Below, piece by piece: positions 24,526-31,743 of a stretch of DNA of 35,153 bases (positions are counted from its first letter, which is position 1; every line of letters begins with the position of its first letter). This DNA comes from Thermoflexales bacterium. GTDB taxonomy: Bacteria > Chloroflexota > Anaerolineae > B4-G1 > DUEL01. The DNA is taken from the NCBI GenBank assembly GCA_014360895.1, contig JACIWQ010000024.1, positions 1-35,153 of the forward strand. The letters run 5' to 3'. The notes beneath the pieces are model-generated. The model was not told the origin of the DNA. It worked only from the letters and a program-made list of their open reading frames with translations, and did not search any database. Both the position numbers and the translations under genes were made by a program.

Positions 24526-24756
24526 GAGCATAGAATCCACATCCGGTTTCCCGCTTTCCTGCTTTTCGTCCAGCTTCATCCTGACCCGTCCTCACCCCGA
24601 CGCGGAGCGCTCTCAGCGGAGATGACCCGGTCCATCTATCGGTGTGTTTGTGTCCCTGCAGAGAGAGGAGGTGCTGCTTCAGAATATGGACTTCTTTCCG
24701 ACCCCTGTCGTCCGCGCCGTACCCTATCCCCTTGCAGCTACACAAGGAGGTCAACT

Positions 24757-25590
24757 ATGCTCAAAAAAATCTTCTCCCTATCTCTGATCGCTCTGCTGCT
24801 TATTGCCTTTCTTTCAGGCTGTGCCCCCAAGCCCAAAGAGCCCTCGCTGATGGAAATCTACGCTGTCCTGAAGAACAAGCAGTTCGTAGACCTTACCCAT
24901 GCCTTCCACCCTGGCATCCCCCACTGGCCGGGCTTCCCGGACGAGAAACGGACCACCCTTTACTGGTATGAAGAGGGCAAGGGCACCCTGGGCTCCGGCT
25001 TCTACGCCGAGGAGTTCTGTCATGTGGGACAATGGGGCACCCACGTGGACCCGCCTGCTCACTTCATCAAAGGACTGCGTACCGTGGACCAGATTGACGT
25101 CAAGGAGATGATTCTCCCCCTGGTCGTCATAGACATCCATGAGAAGGTGGCGCAGAACCCGGATTACACTGTCACGATGGACGACGTGAAGGCGTGGGAG
25201 GCAAAGTACGGACCCATTCCCGAAGGCGCGTTCGTCGCCCTGCGCACCGACTGGTCCAAACGCTGGCCCGATATGGCCGCGATGCGAAACGAGGACATGC
25301 AGGGGATTGCCCACTATCCAGGTTGGAGCATGGAGGTGCTGAAGTACCTCTACGAGGAGCGCAAGATTACTGCCTCGGGCCACGAGACGACGGATACCGA
25401 CCCGGGCATCGCGACCAGCAAAGGGGATTACTCCCTGGAGGCCTATATCCTGAACACCAACCATTTCCAGATTGAACTCCTGACCAACCTGGATAAGGTC
25501 CCGGAATACGGAGCGCTGGTCGTGGTGGCCTTCCCGAAGCCGAAGGATGGCTCCGGCTTCCCGGCGCGGGTCTTCGCCATTCTGCCATAA
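24757..25590 (+). CDS. Exported cyclase-family (kynurenine formamidase-like) lipoprotein
   Basis: The 277-residue protein has a lipoprotein signal with lipobox LSGC (Cys22), then a cyclase/formamidase domain: FVDLTHAFHPGIPHWPGF, and HVGQWGTHVDPPAHF containing the metal-binding HxGTHxDxPxH pattern (His95, Asp98, His102). ASGHETTDTDPG supplies the later catalytic His. Members of the family hydrolyse N-formyl-kynurenine or similar amides or lactones with a metal ion, normally in the cytoplasm; a lipid-anchored exported form is less usual. AAGGAGG precedes ATG 24757. Substrate not deducible. Confidence 0.9.
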   Translation: MLKKIFSLSLIALLLIAFLSGCAPKPKEPSLMEIYAVLKNKQFVDLTHAFHPGIPHWPGFPDEKRTTLYWYEEGKGTLGSGFYAEEFCHVGQWGTHVDPPAHFIKGLRTVDQIDVKEMILPLVVIDIHEKVAQNPDYTVTMDDVKAWEAKYGPIPEGAFVALRTDWSKRWPDMAAMRNEDMQGIAHYPGWSMEVLKYLYEERKITASGHETTDTDPGIATSKGDYSLEAYILNTNHFQIELLTNLDKVPEYGALVVVAFPKPKDGSGFPARVFAILP

Positions 25591-25876
25591 AATAGGGTTG
25601 GGCGCCCTCTCGGCGATAGCTCATCTGCGTCCCTCCGCGCTGATCTGCGCCCTTCAGAAAAACCGCAAATTTCCATAGAGCGGGATTGACAGGAACTATG
25701 CCAAAAAGCCCTGATGGCCCTCCTCCCCCGGGTCCGGGAAGCGCTGGGAGGCGGCGATATGTCCTGGTGGGACCTCTGTCCCGCCTGTCGGCGCAGGGTT
25801 CTGGCCGATAACGTTGTCCAGGCCGCTGGCCCACGAATTGCGGACTGATTGCGGCCTGGCGAATTTAAGGTAGAAT
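25591..25876. other. Gene-free stretch with a diverged CATCTGCGTCC-type repeat
   Basis: No gene was recognised. 25620-25652 (beginning CTCATCTGCGTCCCTCCGCG) resembles the interior of the MITE-like elements but lacks their inverted ends. At 25849-25876, TTGCGG and TAGAAT spaced by 16 bp form a promoter-like pair just before the hairpin at 25877. A short frame from 25699 is proline-rich and looks like chance. Confidence 0.4.
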
Positions 25877-25922
25877 GGGGTTTGCCGTAGCGGCCCTCGG
25901 TCGTTATGGCAAACCCCTTTTT
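25877..25922 (+). terminator. Long hairpin with T-run
   Basis: Arms GGGGTTTGCC (25877-25886) and GGCAAACCCC (25908-25917) pair perfectly and continue inwards, with G-U pairs, to about 19 bp around a CTC loop; TTTTT follows. It is a strong terminator for the plus strand, about 290 bases after the cyclase stop. A promoter-like pair precedes it directly, so it could also mark a very short RNA. Confidence 0.75.
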
Positions 25923-25956
25923 CATTCAACGGCATTTTGCAACTTAACCATCTTAC

Positions 25957-26056
25957 GCCCGACCGTGAACGGTCGGGCTCAGATGCAAAGCCCCACGGGC
26001 GATCAGAAAGCCCCGAAGAAGCTTCGCAGGGTGAGCCCGATGCTTTAGCGTCGGGC
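25957..26056 (+). ncRNA. Candidate structured RNA locus with three hairpins
   Basis: Three consecutive hairpins lie within 100 bases: GCCCGACCG/CGGTCGGGC with TGAA loop (25957-25978), CGAAG/CTTCG with AAG loop (26013-26025) and GCCCGATGC/GCGTCGGGC with TTTA loop (26035-26056). First and last have the same 9-4-9 design. The layout and the TTTA-loop end hairpin resemble the right ends of IS200/IS605-type elements, where TnpB guide RNA is encoded, but no tnpB is left. The strand is not certain. A MITE-like element begins 17 bases downstream. Confidence 0.35.
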
Positions 26057-26073
26057 GAAACGCAGCGCCCATT

Positions 26074-26181
26074 ATTAGACTTTATCGGAGATAGCGCCAG
26101 GTGGCGCAGCACGTATCTTCTTTATAAGAAAATCTGCGCTCGTCCGCGTTCATCCGCGTCCTATTTCCGATGAAGTTTATT
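26074..26181. mobile_element. MITE-like element, copy 3
   Basis: A 108-bp copy with ends TAGACTTTATCGGAGATAG and CTATTTCCGATGAAGTTTA, internal palindrome GCGCCAGGTGGCGC and the shared interior AATCTGCGCTCGTCCGCG. It lies 63 bases before the likely start of the M24 peptidase and supplies an upstream in-frame ATG at 26170. TA dinucleotides at both outer ends hint at TA target duplication, as in Tc1/IS630-type transposition. Confidence 0.82.
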
Positions 26182-26244
26182 GCCGGAACAATTTGCCCAG
26201 TTGCATTCTGCCGTTGGACTTCCACCGTGATTCCTGGAGGAGAT

Positions 26245-27417
26245 TTGAACAACCGGCTGAACGGGTTGCGAAGAGGTCTGGCTGACGCGGGGTTGGATGC
26301 CGCTGTGCTGGTCCATCCCCGGGACGTCCTCTACTACGCCGGGACGGCCCGTCCGGCCACGCTGGTGGTGGGGCCGCAGGAGGCTGTCCTCCTGGTGCGC
26401 CGGGGGCTGGATCTGGCCCACCGGGAGGCCACCCTGGAGCGGGTGGAGCCGGGGGGCGGCTGGGATACCGTCGCGGCAGTGCTGGCGGCCCAGGGGCTGA
26501 CCGGCGGCACCCTGGGGGCCGACCTGGATGTGATGCCCGCCCAACTCTACCGGCGGATGCGGGATGCCCTGCCCGGCTGGGAGATAGAGGACGTGAGCCC
26601 TCTGGTCCTGGCCCAGCGCATGGTCAAAGACCCGGAGGAAATCCGGGCCACGGAGCGGGCGGCGGCCGTCGCCGATGCGGGCCACGCGGCCCTGCCCCCT
26701 ATCCTCCGTCCCGGCATGAGCGAACTGGCCCTGGCGGCAGAGGTGGAGGCCGCGCTGCGGCGAGCCGGCCACGAGGGCTACCAACCCTTGCGCTACCCCG
26801 GCGCGCGCGGCGGCGGCGTCCTCCTGATGAGCGGCGAAAACCTGACCGTGCGCGGCGGCCACGGCCTGGTCATCACCGGCGCCGGCCTGAGCCCGGGCAC
26901 CCCCTACGGCCCCTCCCGTCGGGAAGTCCGCCCGGGCGACCTGGTGGTGCTGGACATCGGCGCCACCTACGACGGCTACACCGCCGACGAATCCCGGACC
27001 TATGTGGTGGGGCGGGCAACGGCGGCCCAGGAGGCCCTCTTTGAGGCCGCGCTGGCGGTGGAGGAGGCCGTTTTCTCCGCCCTTCGCCCCGGCGTCCCTG
27101 CTGCCGAGGTCTACGCGGCGGCGGAGGCGGTAGCGGCCCGGGGCGTGCCCCCTCACTTCCCGCCAGGACGCCTCTCCCTGCCGGGCTTCGTCGGCCACGG
27201 CCTGGGCCTGGAAATAGATGAACCCCCCGTCCTCTGGCCGCGCGAAGAGACCCCCATCGCAGCCGGGATGGTCCTGGCGGTGGAGGTGGAACTGAATGCC
27301 CCCGCCGACGGTCTGATGGCCAAAGTGGAGGATACCCTCGTCGTGGAGACGGAGGGTCCCCGTCTTCTCACCCACGCGCCGCGCCGACTGCAGGCTTGCC
27401 TTCTGAGTGAACCGTAG
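26245..27417 (+). CDS. M24 family metallopeptidase, Xaa-Pro aminopeptidase-like
   Basis: The 390-residue enzyme has an N-terminal creatinase-like domain (1-130) and a C-terminal pita-bread peptidase domain. The five metal ligands are visible: Asp in VVLDIGATYDGY, Asp in TADESRTYVV, His in GFVGHGLGLE, Glu in VLAVEVEL and Glu in KVEDTLVV. It should remove N-terminal residues before proline or cleave related dipeptides in the cytoplasm. TTG 26245 after GGAGGAG is the likely start, though spacing is short; the frame is open back to ATG 26170 in the MITE, which would add 25 unrelated residues. Precedes metG by 122 bases that hold 21-bp repeats. Confidence 0.9.
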   Translation: MNNRLNGLRRGLADAGLDAAVLVHPRDVLYYAGTARPATLVVGPQEAVLLVRRGLDLAHREATLERVEPGGGWDTVAAVLAAQGLTGGTLGADLDVMPAQLYRRMRDALPGWEIEDVSPLVLAQRMVKDPEEIRATERAAAVADAGHAALPPILRPGMSELALAAEVEAALRRAGHEGYQPLRYPGARGGGVLLMSGENLTVRGGHGLVITGAGLSPGTPYGPSRREVRPGDLVVLDIGATYDGYTADESRTYVVGRATAAQEALFEAALAVEEAVFSALRPGVPAAEVYAAAEAVAARGVPPHFPPGRLSLPGFVGHGLGLEIDEPPVLWPREETPIAAGMVLAVEVELNAPADGLMAKVEDTLVVETEGPRLLTHAPRRLQACLLSEP

Positions 27418-27420
27418 TAG

Positions 27421-27525
27421 AATAGCTGGTAGCCGGAAGGGAATAGCTGGTAGCCGGAAGGGATTAGCTGGTAGCCGGAAGGGGATAGCCGGTAGCCGGA
27501 AGGGATTAGCCGATAGCCGGAAGTT
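27421..27525. repeat. 21-bp tandem repeat, five units
   Basis: Five units in exact 21-bp phase, each close to AATAGCTGGTAGCCGGAAGGG, fill the gap between the M24 peptidase stop and the metG ribosome-binding site. The last two are more diverged. A single unit of the same wording lies at 34640-34660. Confidence 0.9.
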
Positions 27526-27539
27526 GTCCGGAGGAGCCA

Positions 27540-29300
27540 ATGCCCGAAAAGATTCTCGTCTGTGTCGCATGGCCCTACGCCAACGGAGACCTGCACGTCG
27601 GCCACCTGGCGGGCGCCTACCTGCCCGCCGATATTTTCGCCCGCTACCACCGTCTGGCCGGCAACGATGTCCTCATGGTCTCCGGCTCCGACTCCCATGG
27701 CACCCCCATCACCGTCCGGGCCGAAAAGGAGGGGGTCTCCCCGCGCGAACTCTTTGAGCGCTACCACGCCCGTTTCCTGGATACCCAGCAGCGCATCGGC
27801 ATCAGTTATGACCTGTTTACCCACACCGACACGGAGAACCACTACCGGGTGGCGCAGGACATCTTCTTGCGGCTCCTGGAACGGGGCTACATCTACCGTC
27901 AGACCCAGGTCCAACTCTACTCGGAGGCCAGCGGTGTCTTCCTGCCCGACCGGTACGTGGAGGGGACCTGTCCCCACTGTGGCTACACCGAGGCGCGCGG
28001 CGACCAGTGCGACAACTGCGGGCGGCTCCTGGACCCGCTGGACCTCATCAACCCCCGCAGCAAGATAGACGGCAGTACCCCCGTCCCCCGGGAGACGGAG
28101 CATTTCTTCCTGGACCTGCCCGCCCTGCAGGAGCGCATCGCGGCCTACCTGAACGAGGACAAGGAGCACTGGCGGCCCAACGTCCTGGCCTTCTCCCGCA
28201 ACTACGTCGCCGCCGGGCTCCAGGGCCGGCCCATCACCCGCGATATTGAGTGGGGCATCCCCGTCCCCCTCCCCGGCTACGAGGGCAAGCGGCTCTACGT
28301 CTGGTTTGAGGCGGTCATCGGCTACCTCTCCGCCAGCATTGAGTGGGCCCGCAACCAGGGCCGCCCCGAGGCCTGGAAAGAGTGGTGGTACGACCCCGCC
28401 GCCCGTTCCTTTTACTTCATCGGCAAGGACAATATCCCCTTCCACACCATCATCTGGCCCGCCCAGTTGATGGGGATAGAGCGATTGTACGAGGACAACC
28501 CTGCCCGTCGCCTGAACCTTCCCTACGACGTCCCGGCCAACGAATTTATGAACTTGGAGCGGGACAAGTTCTCCAAGAGCCGGGGGATTGTCATTGAACT
28601 CCCTGTCTACCTGGACCATTTCGCGCCGGATCCGCTGCGGTACTACGTGGCCTCGGTGATGCCTGAGACGCGGGATACGGACTTTCTCTGGGACGACTTT
28701 GTCCGCCGCAACAACGACGAACTGCTGGCGACCTGGGGCAACCTCTGCCATCGGGTGCTCACCTTCGCCCACCGGCACTTTGAGGGCCGGGTGCCGGTAC
28801 CGGGATTGATGGACCGGGCCGACGTGGGCCTGCTGGCCCGGATAGATGTGGCCTTCGGCCCCATCGGCCGGATGCTGGCCGGATGCCAGTTCCGCGCCGC
28901 CCTGGGCGAGGCCATGGCCCTGGCGCGGGAGGTCAACAAGTACCTGGAGGAGAAAGGCCCATGGTTCCAGATCAAGGAGGACCGGACGGCGGCCGGGACC
29001 ACCATCTACGTCGCCCTGCGGGCCATTGACTCCCTGAAGATTCTGCTAGCTCCCTTCATCCCCTTCTCCTCCGAAGCGCTCCACCAGTACCTGGGCTACG
29101 AAGGGACGCTGTTCGGTCGGCAATATGTTGCCACCTTCCGGGAGAACGACCGGGTCCACGACGCGCTCTGCTACGACCCTGCCGGAGCGGTGGGACGGTG
29201 GGCCCCCAGCGAACTGCCGGCCGGTCAGCCCCTCCGTCCCCCCCAGCCGCTCTTCCGGAAACTGGAAGTAGAGGAGGTGCGGGCCGTCTTCGGCCTGTAG
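27540..29300 (+). CDS. metG: Methionyl-tRNA synthetase
   Basis: This 586-residue class I enzyme charges tRNA-Met. The HIGH-type motif reads HVGH (19-22) inside WPYANGDLHVGHLAGAY, and the KMSKS-type motif reads FSKSRG near residue 344. A zinc knuckle with CPHC and CDNC lies at about 144-161. The anticodon-binding helical domain follows; there is no C-terminal EMAP/Trbp111-type tRNA-binding domain, so the enzyme is the short form. GGAGG lies 7 bases before ATG 27540. The upstream 21-bp repeat array occupies its leader. Confidence 0.95.
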   Translation: MPEKILVCVAWPYANGDLHVGHLAGAYLPADIFARYHRLAGNDVLMVSGSDSHGTPITVRAEKEGVSPRELFERYHARFLDTQQRIGISYDLFTHTDTENHYRVAQDIFLRLLERGYIYRQTQVQLYSEASGVFLPDRYVEGTCPHCGYTEARGDQCDNCGRLLDPLDLINPRSKIDGSTPVPRETEHFFLDLPALQERIAAYLNEDKEHWRPNVLAFSRNYVAAGLQGRPITRDIEWGIPVPLPGYEGKRLYVWFEAVIGYLSASIEWARNQGRPEAWKEWWYDPAARSFYFIGKDNIPFHTIIWPAQLMGIERLYEDNPARRLNLPYDVPANEFMNLERDKFSKSRGIVIELPVYLDHFAPDPLRYYVASVMPETRDTDFLWDDFVRRNNDELLATWGNLCHRVLTFAHRHFEGRVPVPGLMDRADVGLLARIDVAFGPIGRMLAGCQFRAALGEAMALAREVNKYLEEKGPWFQIKEDRTAAGTTIYVALRAIDSLKILLAPFIPFSSEALHQYLGYEGTLFGRQYVATFRENDRVHDALCYDPAGAVGRWAPSELPAGQPLRPPQPLFRKLEVEEVRAVFGL

Positions 29301-29368
29301 CACCGGCAAAGTCCCGCGTGTTGGAACTTGCGGGAAGTTTCCTTAATCCTGAGTGAGAAAGGAGCAAA

Positions 29369-30046
29369 ATGAAGCAGCATCGGATTCTCCTTGGTGGAGC
29401 GCTGCTGGTGCTGGCGGCGATGGCCTGCTCCCTGCCCGGCCTGGGCACGCCGCCGTCCATCGGCGAGCCGGGCGCTGGCGGTGGCGCGCCGAAGGCCCTC
29501 TTCCAGGACGACTTCAGCGACCCCAAATCCGGCTGGGAGGTCGGGGAGTACGACGCTGGCAAGGTGGGTTACGGCGACGGCTACTACTACGTCGTCTCTT
29601 ACGGGGACGGAGACACAATGTGGGGCGTCGCCAACCGGTCCTTCACCGACGTGGTGATAGAGGTGGATGCCACCCAGGTCTCCGGTCCCGCCAACAACAA
29701 CACCGACTACGGCGTCATCTGCCGGACGGCAGACCCGGAGAGCGGAACGGGCTACTATCTGCTGATCTCCGGCGACGGCTACTACGCCATTGCCAAGGGG
29801 ACGGATGAAGGGTATGAGTGGCTGGTAGATTTCACCGAATCCAGCGCTATCCGGCAGGGGAATACGTCCAACCACATCCGCGCCGTCTGCCAGGGCTCCA
29901 AACTGAGCCTGACGGTCAACGGCGTCCTGGTGGCGGAAGCGGAGGACTCAGAATTCACCAGCGGCGACATCGCCCTGACCGCCACGTCCTATGAGAATAC
30001 CCCCACCGAGGTCCGCTTTGACAACCTGGTGGTTACAAAGCCGTGA
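29369..30046 (+). CDS. Lipoprotein with concanavalin-like/LamG-type domain
   Basis: The 225-residue protein has a lipoprotein signal with lipobox AMAC (Cys20), a Gly/Pro tether, then FQDDFSDPKSGWEVGEYDAG, DYGVICRTADPES, GYYLLISGDGYYAI and LSLTVNGVLVAEAEDSEF, the pattern of a single beta-sandwich of the concanavalin/3-keto-disaccharide hydrolase kind. Many such proteins occur in Chloroflexota as outer-surface binding proteins of unknown ligand. GAAAGGAG precedes the ATG. It is 68 bases after metG. Confidence 0.8.
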   Translation: MKQHRILLGGALLVLAAMACSLPGLGTPPSIGEPGAGGGAPKALFQDDFSDPKSGWEVGEYDAGKVGYGDGYYYVVSYGDGDTMWGVANRSFTDVVIEVDATQVSGPANNNTDYGVICRTADPESGTGYYLLISGDGYYAIAKGTDEGYEWLVDFTESSAIRQGNTSNHIRAVCQGSKLSLTVNGVLVAEAEDSEFTSGDIALTATSYENTPTEVRFDNLVVTKP

Positions 30047-30095
30047 CCAGAATTCCCTCAGGCTTCATAGCCCAAGGGGGATGGGGGGGTAACGA

Positions 30096-30128
30096 GCAGT
30101 TTATGGCGACTTTGCCGTCGCAAACTGC
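30096..30128 (+). terminator. Hairpin after the lipoprotein gene
   Basis: GCAGTTT plus GCGAC pair with GTCGC plus AAACTGC around a TTTGCC loop, with a 3-base bulge. Only TTGTCAT follows, so termination is plausible but not strong. Confidence 0.4.
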
Positions 30129-30173
30129 TTGTCATCTCCACTGGAGCGGTCTGCCCAAAACTGAAGTTGGGGC

Positions 30174-30202
30174 TTGCCAAAATCGCCGAACACCGGTATA
30201 AT
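30174..30202 (+). promoter_or_regulatory. Promoter of tRNA-Pro
   Basis: TTGCCA (30174-30179) and a perfect TATAAT (30197-30202) are spaced by 17 bp, placing the transcription start about five bases before the tRNA. Confidence 0.8.
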
Positions 30203-30213
30203 ACGGGCGCATT

Positions 30214-30291
30214 CGGGGCGTAGCGCAGTCCGGTTAGCGCGCAGCGTTCGGGACGCTGAGGTCCGGGGTCCAAATCCCCGCGCCCCGACCA
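30214..30291 (+). tRNA. tRNA-Pro (anticodon CGG), encoded CCA
   Basis: The 78-base gene folds as a full cloverleaf: acceptor CGGGGCG/CGCCCCG, D stem GCGC/GCGC, anticodon stem CAGCG/CGCTG with loop TTCGGGA (CGG, reading CCG), T stem CGGGG/CCCCG, discriminator A and encoded CCA. The T loop reads TCCAAAT, so the position normally U55 (pseudouridine) is C, which is rare. Stems are otherwise intact. Confidence 0.95.
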
Positions 30292-30299
30292 ATAGAAAA

Positions 30300-30333
30300 G
30301 AAGTGCCCGGCACCTGAAAGTGCCGGGCACTTC
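30300..30333. terminator. Bidirectional terminator hairpin, GTGCCSGGCAC family, copy D
   Basis: Perfect 14-base arms GAAGTGCCCGGCAC and GTGCCGGGCACTTC around CTGAAA lie between tRNA-Pro (+) and the stop of the DUF6504 gene (-). TATTTAT follows on the plus strand and a CTTTTCTATT stretch on the minus strand, so it can end both. Confidence 0.8.
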
Positions 30334-30336
30334 TAT

Positions 30337-30714
30337 TTATCGCTCCAGAATCTGTCGCCACAGGAACCACGCTCCCTTCCGCCCCCCCGGCCCCTGGGGT
30401 GCGCGGTCGTAGTAGAGGTCAAAGACGTCCCCTTCCGCCGTGCGGACGCGATAATAATCCCGCCCCACGCCCCAGGTGCCGCGCCGCTCGGCGGCCTTCG
30501 CCCGGTACGAGCCCCGCTCCTTCACGTAGAAGGCCAGGCTCTTGCCGCGCAGGTGGTAATCGTGCCACTCCTGGAGGACTGCTACCACCCGATACGTCCG
30601 CCCTTCCCAGACGAATCCGTCCGGTGGGCCGGGCCGCTTCTCCAGCGCAGGCGGGCGGTCGTGGATGACCTCCACCGGGACGCCGATAAAACGGGCCGGA
30701 AGGTCGGAATCCAT
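30337..30714 (-). CDS. DUF6504-type small protein
   Basis: The 125-residue soluble protein contains ARFIGVPVEVI, FVWEGRTYRVVAVLQEWHDY, then VGRDYYRVRTAEGDVFDLYY and WFLWRQILER. This fits small DUF6504-type proteins found in Chloroflexota and actinobacteria, some next to translesion polymerase genes. Role unknown. GGGGGGAG lies before the ATG. It ends at the shared terminator with tRNA-Pro. Confidence 0.7.
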   Translation of the reverse strand: MDSDLPARFIGVPVEVIHDRPPALEKRPGPPDGFVWEGRTYRVVAVLQEWHDYHLRGKSLAFYVKERGSYRAKAAERRGTWGVGRDYYRVRTAEGDVFDLYYDRAPQGPGGRKGAWFLWRQILER

Positions 30715-30730
30715 GCTCCCCCCTGTGGGC

Positions 30731-30916
30731 GACCGCGAGGGTCAACGATACTAACCCTGAACGTGCCAGGCACTTTCAGAAGTGCCTGGCACGTGCCAGG
30801 CAGATATGGGACAACTGCAAGCAGTTGTCCCACAAACAGTGCAGATGTAGCGCCGGCCGCCAGGCCAGTGCAGGCAAATAGCCTGCGCTCCGCGTTCGCA
30901 CTATGACCGCGAGGGT
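30731..30916. repeat. Palindrome module copy E bounded by 12-bp direct repeats
   Basis: GACCGCGAGGGT occurs at 30731-30742 and again at 30905-30916. Between them lie a hairpin with 15-base arms ACGTGCCAGGCACTT and AAGTGCCTGGCACGT (30761-30794) and a second palindrome with arms TGGGACAACTGC and GCAGTTGTCCCA (30807-30832), then ACAAAC. The order matches copy A at 16040-16090. The direct repeats could be target duplication or two halves of another common repeat. Confidence 0.7.
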
Positions 30917-30921
30917 TGCCC

Positions 30922-31710
30922 CTACACTCCCCGGTACAACCCCCCGTCCACCAACAGACTGATACCGGTGATGTACGAGGCGGCGGGGGACGCCAGAAAG
31001 GCGACCGCACGGGCCACCTCCTCCGGGGTCGCCATGCGGCCCAGAGGGATGGCGGCGGTGATTTTCGCCTCCTCCGCTTCCACCGTCGTGCCGTTGCGGG
31101 CCGCCCGGTCTGCCAGCAACTGCACCACCCGCTCTGTCCGGGTCCAGCCCGGGCAGACGGCGTTCACCCGGATGCCGTCCGGCGCCAGTTCGTCGGAGAG
31201 AGTCTTGACCAGTCCCACCACGGCCATGCGCAAGCTGTTGGAGAGAATCAGGTTGGGCAGCGGTTGCTTCACGCTGACAGAGGTCATGGCGACGATAGCG
31301 CCCTCTTTCTGGGCCCGCATGGTAGGGACGACGGCCTGGCAGAGGCGGACGACGCTCATCAGGGTCAGTTGGACGGCGGCCTCCCAGTCGGCGGGGGTCA
31401 GTTCCAGGAAGCGGCCTGGGGGAGGGCCTCCGGCGTTGGTCACCAGGATGTCTATCCGGCCGAAGCGGGCGCGGGCGGCCTCCACCACCCGCTCCGCGCC
31501 CTGCGGGTCGGCGACGTCGGCGGGGACGGCGACCACTTCGGCGCCGGTGGCCGCGCGGATGGCCTGCGCGGCGGTCTCCAGTGGTCCCTCCTGACGGGCA
31601 CAGATGACCACTTGAGCGCCCTCCCGGGCCAGTTCAGCGGCCACTGCCCGGCCCAGCCCCCGGCTGGCGGCGGTCACCACCGCGACTTTGCCCTGCAGTC
31701 CCAGGTCCAT
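30922..31710 (-). CDS. SDR-family protein lacking the YxxxK motif
   Basis: The 262-residue protein has the SDR cofactor loop TAASRGLGRAV (13-23), NAGG (92-95) and CPGW, and by length resembles FabG-like reductases. The usual Ser-Tyr-Lys triad is altered: Ser144 is present, but the Tyr and Lys positions read Ser157 and Arg161 (within LILSNSLRMAVVGLVK). A recognised SDR subgroup has this NLxLSNxLR pattern and its chemistry is not clear to me. GGGAGGGAG precedes ATG. It follows the epimerase gene by 33 bases on the same strand. Confidence 0.88.
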   Translation of the reverse strand: MDLGLQGKVAVVTAASRGLGRAVAAELAREGAQVVICARQEGPLETAAQAIRAATGAEVVAVPADVADPQGAERVVEAARARFGRIDILVTNAGGPPPGRFLELTPADWEAAVQLTLMSVVRLCQAVVPTMRAQKEGAIVAMTSVSVKQPLPNLILSNSLRMAVVGLVKTLSDELAPDGIRVNAVCPGWTRTERVVQLLADRAARNGTTVEAEEAKITAAIPLGRMATPEEVARAVAFLASPAASYITGISLLVDGGLYRGV

Positions 31711-31743
31711 GCACTCCCTCCCAGAGATTGAGTCTCGCGATGA

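Noticed and set aside
24532-24756. Riboswitch in the cyclase leader
   Set aside because: I could match no known aptamer core; only a possible short frame is visible.
26170-26244. Upstream start of the M24 peptidase within the MITE
   Set aside because: The extra 25 residues derive partly from the element and have no ribosome site; TTG 26245 follows GGAGGAG, although its spacing is short.
27421-27525. CRISPR array
   Set aside because: The five units abut with no spacers and are only 21 bp, so it is a tandem repeat.
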